A DNA stretch of 64,000 nucleotides, taken from the NCBI GenBank assembly GCA_038502055.1, contig JAXRKN010000045.1, forward strand, positions 1,510,501 to 1,574,500, read 5' to 3'. Below the pieces are notes generated by a model. It was given only the letters and a program-made list of their open reading frames with translations. It was not told where the DNA came from and did no database searches. The position numbers and the translations under genes were made by a program. The DNA is from Tanytarsus gracilentus (Eukaryota > Arthropoda > Insecta > Diptera > Chironomidae). Of the stretch, positions 50,888-63,600 are shown piece after piece (position 1 is the stretch's first letter; each line of letters starts with the position of its first letter).

Positions 50888-51432
50888 ACAAAACAAAAAA
50901 ATACTTTCTTATTTTTTTATTTTTAAAAATTTAACAAAATTTTTCCTTTTACTAAAAATATTTCCAAACCAATGTTTCAAAATAATTTCCTAAAAATTTT
51001 CCTTCTACAAAAATATTATAAACAGTTTTCCTTTTCAAAATAATTTCCTCAAAAATTTTCTTCACAAAAATTCTTACAATTTCTTTTTATAATAATTTTC
51101 AAAAATTTTTTTCTGTAAAAATAACCTCAAACATATTTCCTTGAAAAAATCTTCTTTTTTTCATTTTAAAATCACCCAATAAAAAATTATCATAAAATTT
51201 ACAAAAAAAAATTCAGCACATTCATTTACAATAATTCTGATAAACTTTTGAGTTTGCAAAGTTTTGCAATAGAAACATAAAAAAATGGTTGATTATTTTA
51301 AATTAAGTTAAAATATAAAAATTTAGATCTAGAATGGCTCAAAAGTAATTTCTCACATATGTACAGGTTTTCATATGATTCAAAAAGTAAACTTTTTCCA
51401 TGAAAAATAATAAAATATTCTGGATTTTTACT

Positions 51433-51786
51433 AAAGGGCGTAGCCCCTTGTACTTAAAGTTTACTAAAGGGCGAAGCCCCTTAAACATCAAAATATCCAA
51501 AGGGCAAAGCCCCTTGAACCAAAAAATATCCAAAGGGCAAAGTCCCTTGAACCAAAAAATATCCAAAGGGCAAAACCCCTTGAACCAAAAAATATCCAAA
51601 GGGCAAAGTCCCTTGAACCAAAAAATATCCAAAGGGCAAAGCCCTTAACCAAAAATATAAAGGGCAAAACCCCTTGAACAAAAAATATCAAAGGGCAAAG
51701 CCCCTTAAACATAAAAATATCCAAAGGGCAAAGCCCCTTGAACCAAAAATATCCAAAGGGCAAGCTCCCTTGAACTTAAAATGGAC
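51433..51786. repeat. 33-bp minisatellite, 11 units
   Basis: Eleven tandem units follow the consensus AAAGGGCAAAGCCCCTTGAA plus CCAAAAAATATCC. Six are exactly 33 bases at the start, then units of 28, 31, 33, 32 and 32. Each unit begins with an imperfect palindrome (AAGGG-CAAAG-CCCTT) able to form a small hairpin. Because 33 is a multiple of three, frames stay open on both strands and read as 11-residue repeats such as PLNQKISKGQS. These are repeat by-products. Confidence 0.93.
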
Positions 51787-52228
51787 AAAAAAATATTTTT
51801 CAAAGTTCAATTAAAACAAAAAATATCGCTTAACACACATACAATTATTTGTGTTTCGTATAAATCGGTTAACCCACATAAATTTATTTGTGCTTCGTAA
51901 AAATCGGTTAACCCACATATTAAGGTGTAAAGTTAAAAAAGTTTTTGTTTTTACCCCTTGTTGCGCACCCCTTGTTGCGCACCCCTTGAATTAAAGTGTG
52001 CTAAGTAACCCTCCCCACCCGAGAACCCCAAATTCCCAGCTTTCCCTTAAGATTGTAGGCTTTTTTGGTGTATAAACAAAGAGAAAAAATCGAAACTTTG
52101 GAGGGTCGTAGGGGGGTCCAGGAGGGTCAGCGCCAATTTTTTTTTGCAGATTCGGACTCAGGGAGCCCTAATCTACAAGAATCCATCAAAAAAAGTATGA
52201 AAAAAAGACGGCCCAGGAAACGCAAGTT

Positions 52229-53122
52229 TTTCCAAAATTGCCTTCAGCCTTCATTGACATAATCGTGGGCAATCAGCCCAACCCTCAGAAGTAAGTGAAA
52301 AGTCCTTGGGATATTTTTTGTTCTGTTACTTACCAAAACTTTTCAAGGATGGAAAATTATGAACATTTTTATTAAATATTCAATCCAACTTTTTTTAAAG
52401 AAACTTAAAAAATCGTTTGAAATTAATGTAAAGTTTAAGTTCGAATGATATGGGGTATGACCATGTCCTGTTTCTTTGTAATTTTTTTAAATTTTTCTCC
52501 TTTATTCCATTGAGCAATGACCCGAATTTGAAGCATGTGCGGAAGCTAAGGAGGAAAAACTTTGATAATTAATAATGAAAAAGTTGTGAAGCTTTCAATA
52601 ATAAATTTTATTCGCCTTTTCATTCATGCATTTTCTATTTTCACTCTCTCGCAACTTATCGAGTTCACGATGCTCACGATTTTTGATGTTTTTGGGGTTA
52701 CGAGGAACTAGCGCGAAATTTAATAAAATAAGTGATATAGAAGTGAGGGAGAAATTGGGACGCGACCTAGCTAGTTTTTTAAGTAAACAAAGGAACTGTA
52801 GCGATAGTAATTTATAGTGTAATCAGATAACATTTTCGTGCTGAAAGATTTTAAAAAGACTACAAATTAAATTTTAATATTCAACACGACTCACTCTCCG
52901 AAGGTCATCGAAAAATAATTAAAGCGTCACGCGAAAGTTTCAGAACGATTCTAGCTTTGCTTAATTATTAAATTGTTACATCAAGGCAAAACATTGTGGG
53001 CAGTGCGGAAGCAAAATTAATGTCATTTTTTTAATAGCCAAATCACATGTTCGACTCTAATTGACGAATTAGAAAATAATTTAAGGTGACACAAAACTTT
53101 TTTTTTTGAGAGCAATTAAATT
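52229..53122. other. Intergenic stretch 3' of the PELP1-like gene
   Basis: No gene is seen. A short 63-codon frame at 52626-52817 has no recognisable similarity. Confidence 0.5.
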
Positions 53123-53128
53123 TTTATT
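53123..53128 (-). terminator. Poly(A) signal of the PELP1-like gene
   Basis: AATAAA on the - strand lies 13 bases beyond the TAA stop at 53144-53142, giving a very short 3' UTR. Confidence 0.6.
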
Positions 53129-53141
53129 TAATAATTCCAGT

Positions 53142-55528
53142 TTATTCACAGTTAAAGTCAGCGAGATAAGAGTCAACAATGTCATCAGTGTCGTCCTTTT
53201 CATTGGCTTCTGAATATTTTACAATTTTAATCGGTGTCGCTTCACTTTCACTAACTTTTGTCCTTTTAGATGGTAATAGAGATTTTTTTGGACTCAACGA
53301 AACCGGAGGAACAATTTCATCTTGAATTTCAACATCCGAATCATTTCCATTAGATTTTTCATCTCCATTTGCAGCCTTAGGCGACTCTCGAACTTCCTCA
53401 ACATCTGAATCGTTTCCATCAGAGATTTCAACCACTTGATTTTCATCAGAATCATTTATTTCTTCACTTGGCTTATCATCAACAATCAGCTCGATCGTCG
53501 CTTTATCGACGGAACTATTTCCATTAGCAACAGCTTCCACCTGTTGTTTTCTCCACATTTCACTCTCGAGCTGTTTAAATGCTTTGACAGTTTTCTCATT
53601 AAATAGCCAAGAATCACGGAACTCATGCAAATCGGTTGGAAAATGTATTGGGTCCTTTCGGTTGTGAAGCACAGCTTCAAGATTTCTGATAAGCTCGGTC
53701 GCACGTTGTCGTAATCTGATATCACGATCATTTTCTTTGAATTTCGTTAGGATTTCGATTGAATAACTCATTGGGGTTACATTACGGATAGCGGGATGCA
53801 TTAAGATGGCATAACAAAGCTCCAACATTTGCAATCGACACTCGTAAGAATCATATAGGTCATTTTGAGAAAGTTCCACTGATTGAAGCTTAAAAGTTGT
53901 CAGCAAAATTTTCTCTTGAAGAATTTTCAATAAAACTGATTTCATTCCGGCCCCGCAGAAAGTCAACAAATTTCGCAGGAACTCCAAAGATTTTTCGCAG
54001 AGCAACTGATGGAGCTTTAAGCACACATCAACAGAAGCGCCATTGATATTTTTTCTAATTTCCGTTTCCTTTTTCTTCTTCTTTTTCGTTTTTCCAACAT
54101 CATTCGGTAGCGTGAGTGTGATTTCACTTTGAATTGGTGTTATGTCGATGAAAGCTTCCTTCATTAGATTTTCCATGTTCTTAAAAACGAAGTGATTGTT
54201 GGGCACGACTCTTAAAAATGTATTCAAAGCACCGTAAATGGAACTTCGAAGAGAGCTGAAAAGATAAAAAATTTAATAATTTATTTAAAAAATCTCTTTT
54301 GCAACTCACGAATTTCCATCGACCTTGAGCTCATCGTAGGGTATATTTGTGCTTTTAAGGCATTTCCACAGAATATCAGATACGTCCTTCGAATGAATTT
54401 GAATATTACCGCCTACAGCTAGGATGACACTGCGCAATACATTCACGAGACACTTTTGAATTTCTACATGAAGGATGTATGGCAATTGTGAGTCGCTGTC
54501 TTTTTTATTGAGCTGCTGTTGATTCAAGGCAATTCCTTTATCGATTAAATTTGAAATTATGCGATTAAGCTGAATGGTCTTGGGCGCTGGAAATGCTTGC
54601 AAAAGTCCACTCTTTAAGAACATGCAAAGATTTTTAAATCTTATAAAACGCTCATGCTGAGTGTACATCAATGGCATTTCACTCTTTTTATCGCCACTAA
54701 AATTCATCTCTGGAAGTTTTAATCTTTCGGATTTTCCAGTTGTAGTTTCTCCAGCTCCTAAAAGCTGATTCAACTCCTCATCAATTGTATTGAGAAGCTT
54801 CTCGTGAAACTCTGCCCAGTTTTTCTTGTATGCACTTCCAGCCACGCTTCCTCCCTTTGTTTGCTGTATGAGATGCAAAGCCTTGCCAGCAAGCTGAACA
54901 AGCTCCACGCTACTTGAATTGATTAATGCAGCAGTAAATTCGTAAATTTTACTCTTATAAATGCCACTAGTGCCACCATAATGCTTGAGACATGTGATGA
55001 GTGTGTCGAACGATGGAACTGATGCTGGATTGCTGATCACACTTTCGATAATCTTCTGAATGTATTTTGTCTGAATAATTTTGTGCATCTCTGGATTGTG
55101 AGTGGTAATTATTAAGAGCTTGTTAAGTATTGGGAAGCATTTTTCAGCTGGCTCTTGCTTTTGGTCAATCATCTTTAGCATCAATTCAATCCATTCAATT
55201 TCTTGACAGTCTTTCTCTTTTGTAAAAATTGAAGTCACGACTGAATGGAGTTCGAGGAAGTCGGAAAGTGCAACAAGTCCAAGAGATCGATAATTTTGAG
55301 TGCTTTTAAGATAGCGATTAATATTTTTTATCCGCATATCAGTTACCTAAAATAGTTTCCCTTTAACAAAAGATTTTTATTTAATTTTGAATTTTTACTC
55401 ACATCCATGTTTTTATCAAATTTCTTGGCTTCCAACATCTTGACAAAGAGCGAACTGACTTCCGGTTGATTAACATCCTCCTTTTCAATTGCTTTTGCTT
55501 TAGAAGATTTATTTTTATTTATTTCCAT
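53142..55528 (-). CDS. PELP1: PELP1 / RIX1-type ribosome-biogenesis scaffold protein
   Basis: Three exons (- strand): 55528-55403, 55346-54310 and 54255-53142, with GT-AG introns (GTGAGT donors, TTTTAG and TTTCAG acceptors) and consistent phases, encode 758 residues. Residues 1 to about 600 are a helical, HEAT-like RIX1/PELP1 region. After it come a Lys run at about 444-450, an acidic tail at about 647-703 with two NGNDSDVE motifs, a basic PKKSLLPSKRTK at 710-721, and the C-terminus DSYLADFNCE. Human PELP1 likewise has SDVEI in its acidic region and LADF near its end. The family scaffolds the PELP1-TEX10-WDR18 (Rix1) complex, which with SENP3 and MDN1 drives late 60S pre-ribosome maturation in the nucleolus. 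This protein lacks the long Pro/Glu-rich tail and has no LxxLL nuclear-receptor boxes like the vertebrate ones. The gene structure is near certain; the family call is good but from memory of the domain. Confidence 0.8.
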
Positions 55529-57413
55529 GCTGAATTTTTTTATTCATAAAAACGTGACTTTTGTTTACAAAAATAATGAAGTCTGAAAAACGTTAAAGTT
55601 CGAATTGAGCAGGTTTTTTCTTCATAAGCCCCATGCGAATTTTTTGAATTTTTAAAAGCCGTTGAGAGATTTTTGTTAGTGATTGTCAATTTTCAAGAAT
55701 TTAATTATAAACTACTTTTTACTAATTCAAAAATATGTTGCTGAAATTATCTTAAACTCATATCATTGAGATTTTATATTAAAAAATATTTTTAACATGT
55801 TGTAAATAATTCCACTCTCAAAACCGGTTTTCAACTATTTATTTCATTCTTTGAAAAAAATCATTCATCAATTTTTAATAATAATTTTTCAATATTTCTT
55901 CATCCATAAATCCCTAATCCAAATGAATCCTTTTAAGAAATGCTCAACACCATTTTCCCTATAAGAATCTAGTCCGCCACCGATCAGCATAACTCGAGTA
56001 GCATTTCTTTTCATCACACGTCCCCTCTGACAAACAAGTCATACACATATAATTTTCTTCGTGTTCTTTCATTTTATTTCATATATTAACACTAACACGA
56101 ATAAAATGTACTCAAAATGTAAAAAATAAAAATATACTCTCAGTAGTCTTCTGTGTAGAGTCGAAAGATAATGTAGCGTATCGTGTCGTGAACTTTTTAT
56201 TTCATTGGGAGTTTCTATGTTTTTTATTTTATCATTTTACAAACTCAATATCGATAATATTGCAGAAAATAAAAAAGATTATGAATTGTGAATTGTGTGT
56301 GCCTTAAAGTGACATGCGAAAAAAGTTTTATTGAAACGCAAAATGCAGAGAAAAATTTAAAACAACGCAAATATTAAATGCAGAGAGTGCATACATAAAA
56401 ATAGCCCATATAAAAAGAAAGAAAAATTTAATGGGAATTTTTTGAGTGTTGAACACAAGAAAGAGAATTTATCAGATTAAAAGGATAGAAATTGAGCTCA
56501 TAAAAAAAGTCAGGTAGGACCCGATAAAACAACATTTTAATAAGAAAATATTTTATGTTAATTAATATCGAAAGCCACATAAAGTAAAACATGAAGCGAC
56601 TGCATATACACAAGCGAACGAGAGTGCAAAGAGAGAAAGAAGGGTGGACTCGATTGAGAGTGATGAGTCGACATCGCTGCCGATACTCGATCCTATATAA
56701 ACATTAATATTTATTCGGGATGATCTCGATAAAGAATATTTTTAAAGTTTTTTTTTTTCAAAAATCAGAGTCACCCTCACAATGTAAATATCATGCATTA
56801 GCATCTCGCCGTATGACATGATTGATGAATACGTCCAATTACAAGAACTTGTGTGTTTCACTCACACACCTCAATTCCTTAGAAGAAAACTTGTTTCTCA
56901 ACGAAGCGTGTATTACAAATGAAAACGAAGGAGAAATGAGAGAAAAAAAATATTACCTGACTCGTTTGTTTAATGGCATTAAAAATTTTTTGTCATATTA
57001 AATTTGAGTAAAAAAGAAGAGAGAGAATGAAGAAAAAGTCAAACAAAAAAACTTGACAAAAAAATCTCTCATATTAAAAGAAACACGTACGATTAAACTG
57101 ATTTTACAGTGCGTCGTCCCGATTTCGTACAAATTTTTTTCATCATCGTGTGTGAGAGATCGTTCAGACACTTTTTTGTTGCTTCCATTTTTTATATTCG
57201 TCTATTTTTAAATGAAGAAAAGTACACCTAGTAGCACCATGCATGCTAACGATAAATAAAAAAGAATAATATAAGAAAAAAGATATCTTGAGAAATTCCC
57301 TTTATGTGGAGCACGCACGTGCAACTATAGAATTTTTTTAACGGACAATTTTTAAACTTAAAAGATTCTAAATTAATTTTAACACGAAATGTTTTTGTCT
57401 AGTCACTAACAGC
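55529..57413. other. Upstream of the PELP1-like gene; otherwise no gene seen
   Basis: The ATG at 55528-55526 is preceded on the - strand by an AT-rich leader with no clear TATA box. The promoter should lie within about 55530-55620. Beyond that the sequence is AT-rich with short chance frames. Confidence 0.45.
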
Positions 57414-57698
57414 ATGATATCCAACCCGTCTGAAATTCTGCTCACAGATAACAAATTACCCTGCAAATATCTTCACAAAAAAATAATCTGCCATAGCAAT
57501 GAGAAAATGTCTAAATTTAACAAAACAAACATTAAATTGCATGAAAACAATAACAAGAAGAAAAGCGGGGGAAATATTGGATTTAATATTCAATTCGAAG
57601 TGGCAATAAAAGCGGAAGAGATTTGTAAGCAAACTCCACTCGACTTACATAGCTATAAAGTGTGGATTAGAAAACACATCCCGAAGAAATTTGATTAA
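57414..57698 (+). CDS. Unrecognised 94-codon open frame
   Basis: An ATG-initiated frame is rich in Lys, Asn and Ile, with a tail (EVAIKAEEICKQTPLDLHSY) that looks more protein-like than most frames here. No motif, signal peptide or splice evidence supports it. It could be a small gene, a terminal exon or chance. Confidence 0.12.
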   Translation: MISNPSEILLTDNKLPCKYLHKKIICHSNEKMSKFNKTNIKLHENNNKKKSGGNIGFNIQFEVAIKAEEICKQTPLDLHSYKVWIRKHIPKKFD

Positions 57699-60600
57699 TT
57701 TTCTATATTTGTTTACTAAAACATTAATCAATCGAGCAACAATAAAAATTTAACGATCGTCCGAAGAATATTAATTATAAACCCTTCAATTCGCTCAAAC
57801 TGTGGCGATGATCATTAAAACGTTTAGAAATTTATGTTTATGCAAAAAAAAGCTTCTTTAATCTCACGGAAAAAGAAGCATTAAATGAGGAATAAACACT
57901 TAATAATATCTAAAGTGAGATATTCATCTCGATCCATGTCTAAACCGGCCATAATAATAATCAGACTCGCGAGAGTGAAAAAAATCTCTCTAATGGAAGT
58001 TTTTAAGAAATTTTTTAATAAATAAGCCTCTCGAGCCAAAAAGGAAAACAATGTGAGAGATTGAAGTGAATTTCTTTTTTAATAATAGAAACAAGCCGGA
58101 GCGAGAATTAAGTGAGACTTTCTTCCATTGTTTCAATTATAAAATATTTTTATCTGCCTTCTGAAAATAATTACTGTGTGCAATTTTAATATAAATTTAA
58201 AAATAAATCCTCTCAGGTTTGTTTAATGAACACGCGCGAATAAATGAGCATATGAGTGTAGTTGGTTAGTTAGCCAATGTCCAGGGCAACCGCCTCATTA
58301 CCACTTTAACGGTTCATTTACAAAAAAAATATTATCATTTTAAACAAATCGCTCTCACTCATGTTTCGCGCCGTTGGTGGCTGTTTGAATGGGCTCATGA
58401 GCTCCTTATTCTGGACTCGATGGCGGATCTTGTTGAGGGTTACAATAAAAAAAAGAGTATTAAAATTTATTTAATTGCGTCTCGGAGAAAAAATTTCTCA
58501 AATCTTTCTGGGAAAAAGTTATTTTTTACCTTTTCAATATCTGGAAATAAAATTTTAAAATGTAAAATCTTTTTTCCATCCCTTGACTAATTTCTCGTTA
58601 TCTTAAATGCATTATGTGCTTTCTTTATATGGAAGTAAAGTCATCACCGAGAGTGTTTATAAATGGAGACATGAATATTTCCTCTCGGCGCAATTATCGA
58701 ATCCTGTGCGAGAGAGCATCGAACAAAAACAAATCCATTAGCGTCACTTTCTCTCATTTTCCATCCTTTTGTTTTTGGTTTCTGATGGTTTGCGTGTTCA
58801 TGGTTTTAATGGAATTCTCCGTCACTACAAAATGTACCTTTATAGTAATTGACGAAATAGAAATTAGAAACTTCCTCTCACTCTGTTATTTTTTCAAGAG
58901 TCGAGACGTGATCGTGATTTTTACTCACATTTATTTTTTTAAGAATCCGTCTTCACTTTCCAGGTAAAAATTAAATTTAAGATTGAGAAATTGAGTGATT
59001 GCAGCATTGCATTTCGATGCATGTGTTAAGGTGGAGTGGAGGAGAAAAAAATTAACAGACGTGCCAACAACAATGAGGCCAAAATAAAAGTTTATGTGTG
59101 CAACACACTGAGAATTTTTTTTCTGCAAACAACAGAGGAGAGAAATAGAGATTTCTATGGGAAAATGCACAAGCATACACAATGCCAAATAGCAGTTGGT
59201 GTCTAAATTGTTCTTTTTTCTCAGAAATAAATAATTTAAAAAACTTTCAAAAGGTGGCTGGCATTGCCCAATGTTCTGTTGTATTTTTATTTTGCGATCT
59301 TAGAGTCACAAAGTCTAGCGTATGCTGATCGTCGACGTGCGGGGGTAATTAAATATTTATTAATTCACAGGCGCAAACGGCCACGTCAAAATGATGTAGA
59401 ACGCTCAAAACATGTTTTCTGAGCTCGCATTAATTTAATTTTTTTTTATTTTTCGAGAGGAAACAAGATTTTTCAAGGCAATTCGATTTCTTGTTACTCC
59501 ATCAAGCATTTCATGAATGAAGCCTCGTGCATAAATTTAATATATATATTTTATCTTGCCTAGTCACATTCTACATAGCTATGCGCATAGTTAAAAATGT
59601 TGTCACTTATTTCTGAAAATTTTGTCTTTCACTCTCTCAATCAAATTGTCGCCACCCAACATCGATTTCTAATCCTCACGTTGAGTTAAATGGAGCGTTC
59701 ATCTATATGCGCATTCGAGATTTTTTTCGCCATACACAAGATGGATAAATAATAGCATTGAGACTTTCCTCTTGGCTCGAGGCGCTGGGTTTCTTTGTAG
59801 ATAAGATGTTCAGAGTGAAAATGGAATGGATTGAGGTTGTAAACTTTATTCGAAAAACCTTTCTATACTTTTTAAATCTCTGGAAGAAGTTTTATAAAAA
59901 AATCCATTATTTTTTCTTTTTTGCTTAAATTTATGTGGAACGTTCTTAATAAATGATTATATCAAGTGACATCATAAAACTCAAATTGAGGTCCGAGGAT
60001 TTTATTCACATAATTAGACGCTCTCTAATGACTCACTTGCTAGCCACTTTTACTCATGAGAGAGCGCAAAAAATATAATCTATGTATTAAGTAGTGAGCG
60101 ATAATAAAAAAGAGATTGAAAATTAATAGCTCCTAGCGTGAGACGAGATTTGCTCTATTTTTCACAGTTCAATTCTTTCATAATTGAACTAATTTGCGAC
60201 ATATTGCGCGCTGCTTTTGTATGATATGGCAATGAATTTTGAAGCCAATCGATTGTGTAAAGCTCGATGCCATTTTTGAGTCAGCGGAAAAGTAACATCG
60301 GGTGGCTTGAAATGGAAGAAGTCGGAAAATTGCAATTAACGTCTTTTTATATGTTCTCAATTTCTTGCAAATCAAGCGCAAAACAAAACAAAAAGAGCTG
60401 AGTTGACATGAAACCTCAAGCGAAACATAAACATACATACACACACATGTTCGTGCACATGTGTGTTAAGTACATCATTTTAGCCACAAGCCGCTTTTTT
60501 ACGAGCATTATTCACCTCTCGCATTTGCATGGCAAAATATCATATGACGACGTTTTGAGTGCATGGGCGTAGTTCACTTTATCGTTCATTTCCTTCCCTC

Positions 60601-63600
60601 TCGAGTGCGATAAGATTTTATACGCTTTTACAAAATTATCTTTATCTTTTTGCCAAATCAACACCGAACGTCATTAGCAAGTGAAATCTTCTTTTTTATT
60701 TTAGGAGAATGGTAAAATATACACAAAAACCTAAAGTACTTTCTGTTGTAATTCTTATACGATTTTGTTCGGATCTCATAATGTAAACAACGGCACTGGG
60801 TCCATTTACGCTAATACATTTTTATTATACGCGAGGAGAGTGTGTATAGTATGGAATTGAACAGCAACAGCAGCAGAAAAGAAAAAGCAAAAAAAAAATA
60901 CAAAAACTGGTTTTAAAACTCTTTTTCAATAATATATCGCGAATTGAAAAAAGTATACGGAGGGAAAAAATGAAATAAACACAAAAAAGAGTAAAAGAAC
61001 AGCGCACACGATAGAGTTGAAGAAAAAAGAGCAAGTCTTTGTATAAATTTGAAAACATACGGCAGCAGCAGTAACTATCAACTGGAGCTGTCATACATTA
61101 GCTACGTTAGCCCCTGTCCAAGTCCCGTATATGTGTGGTTATTAAGTTTGGACAGTAAAAGTCGCGTGTGTGTGCGACAATGTAGGTGCATTTGGGTGTG
61201 TGTGTCGCTTTTTTAAATCCCATTCGCCATCTTATTCTCCTTTTATGTTTCTTCTTCTTCTTCTACTTCAACTTTTTATAGTTGTTGCTTGTTCATGGGC
61301 GAGTTGAGATGCGAAGAATGAAGCATAAAAGTAAAGAAAATAAATAAATGTCGATTGTTGTTTTAAGCCTCAATCATGCAGAGATAGAATGTTGTTTTCT
61401 TGGATATTTTGAGACTGAATTTGGCTATCGATAGTTGAAGAGATCTTTGCCATCTTATGATAATATTTTTGTTTAAATTTTTGTCATAAAATTAAATTTT
61501 ATCTTTTCTAACCTAAAAATTTCTATGCAGTTCAAATAATTTTATACAATTAATTAAATTTTAATTTAACCTCAAAATGTTTAAATTTATTCAAAAGTTA
61601 AGCAAATTAAAACTTCCTTTTCTAACCTACAAAAAACTTATCAAGATTTTGAAATTATTTCAAGAGTTACGCAACTTACCAAATGTTAAATCCACATTTA
61701 ATTTGTTTCTTGAACTCGATACATTTGTATTTTTTTAGGATGGAAGAAACAAGAAAAGGAAATTGAATAATTTTATGGCTTTATAGTCCTTCTTCCACTC
61801 ATTTTGTCTTCTTCACAAAAAGTTTTTTTTGTGGCTCTCATGTGCATGTCTTAAACTGCTTATTGTTTCCTTCTGACGCTTATCAACATCATGGATCTTG
61901 ACTCTTTTTTTATAATACACAATGTCTGACTCATTTTCATGAGTATTATTGCTAGCTACTACAGCTACGTTAAGTTTATTCCGCATCTGATTAAAATCCC
62001 ATTAGGAGCACAATGCATCGCACAGAGAGCCAATATTTCTCTCCCTATGAAAAATTATCATCAAACAGCATGATTATGACGTCGAAGTTCTTCGATTAAT
62101 TTGTTATGAATTGTGCTTATCAACTATTGTGATTAGCTTTCGAAAATACACGAGATATAATTTGTAAAGTTTACAATGCTCAACTTAAAAAGACGCTAAT
62201 TTCCAGCGATTCGTATGTTAATCAAATTAAGACTCTAAAATATTCAGAGTAGAAAACTGGACTTGATAATTAAAAAATAACGAAAAAATTATTATGTTTT
62301 AATCTTATCGGCTGCGATGTCGTGAGAAACACGAAAGAAACTTTTTTCGTGACTCATAAATTTTTAATTTTAGTGACGCAGAATTATATTATACTTTAGT
62401 TGCTTAAACCAAGAGAGTTTTTATCATGAAAGTTTTATCTGAACTTTTAGATATATTTTATCAAGATGACATATAAAAAGTTTTCTAGGAATTTTTTTAA
62501 TTCAATTTATTTTTAAATGCAAACTTTCCTCAACTTTTTATCGTAAAAACCACCTCGGTTTTTTTACCAAAACTTTATGAGTAAGAGGAAATTCATATTG
62601 CGTTACTATTAAAAGTTAATTTCCGACACTCGACAAAAACTATTTAATTCAATTTGCTCGACTTTAATTTTTCTTCCGTTCGATTTAATGCTTTTGAGAC
62701 CTCGTGTGCCATTGAAAAGAAACACGTTTGTTGCGCCTCCTCATTTTCAGTGATTCATCTACTTAGCTCTATATATGCACACTTAAAATCCAATTTGAGT
62801 TATTCATCGAAAAATATTCAAATCAAATTAAGTCAATTGTGTGTGATTGATTCACGACGCGAATATTCAACATTCGTGGGGGTCATTCGAGAAGTTCGTG
62901 TCGGTAATAATTTTAAGAGAGGTCTCAAATTTTATTTTTGCGAGCACTTAATTCATAGATTTATCACTTCCAGCATTATAACGCTCATCTCACGACAAAA
63001 TAATTTATTACGTACTTTAGAGACGACCCCCAAAGGCTCAAACAGCGATGTGATGCCTAATTATAATAAAATTCGCTAAATAACAAAATGAGCAGCGTGA
63101 TATGTTCTTAACTCCATCGAATAACAAACATGAGATGCTCAATCTATTGTGAAAAGCAATAATTAGCGCCTTCCTTATAAAATCTAATTTTTTATTATTC
63201 GTATGTGAGCGATGAATACCTTCAAAGCTTTTGCTTTTGCTTAGTTGATTTAGGTCTTTAATAAATGAAACAACGAAAAAAAACGAAGAATTTAATGGAA
63301 TAGAATTTATTTTGGAATAAATTAGTATTTAAGCTCCGAAAAAGTAATTTATGATATGTGTTTCGTTGTTGCTTCTGCTAATGAATGAGTTGGTTTTATG
63401 AATAATGGGTTAACATTTTGCAGTGGGGGAGAATTTTTGAATTTTTAATGTAACGAGAAGTTCAAAGAGTTTCAAAAATATTTTAAAAAGTAATTAGATT
63501 ATATTGAGAACCAACTAAATTTTATCTCATACTGAGCTCAGCAAAAACAAAATGAAAACCTTTATTGCAAAAATAATTTACTTTTTATTCAACTCGAGCC

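Larger units (their letters stand above)
50473..52228. mobile_element. Non-autonomous inverted-repeat transposon, copy 2 (same family)
   Basis: Terminal inverted repeats begin AACTTCGTTTCTGGGC on the left; the right end, reverse-complemented, reads AACTTGCGTTTCCTGGGC. The arms match inward for about 250-290 bases. They contain AGGGCTCC(C)TGAG(T)CCGAATCTG, GGCGCTGACCCTCCTGGACC, an AAGGGAAAGGTGGGAATTTG segment, and GGGGTACGCAACTT. The order and sequence of these modules match the element at 19336-21551, so both belong to one family despite clear divergence. Inside the arms are GTTAACCGAT repeats in opposite orientation on the two sides, degenerate A/T-rich repeats at 50930-51170, and a minisatellite. 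No transposase is present. The tandem subrepeats within inverted arms resemble foldback-type elements. Confidence 0.8.

Noticed and set aside
51339..51763. Repetitive open frames on both strands (FKGLCPLDI / QKISKGQSPLN)
   Set aside because: A by-product of a 33-base tandem unit, divisible by three, inside a transposon.
51433..51786. CRISPR-like regular array
   Set aside because: Units are directly tandem with no unique spacers, and the host DNA is eukaryotic.
53486..53731. 81-codon frame on the same strand as the PELP1-like gene
   Set aside because: An out-of-frame shadow of exon 3.
62654..63079. 141-codon + strand frame
   Set aside because: Starts at a non-ATG codon, with no recognisable domain, splice sites or poly(A) context.
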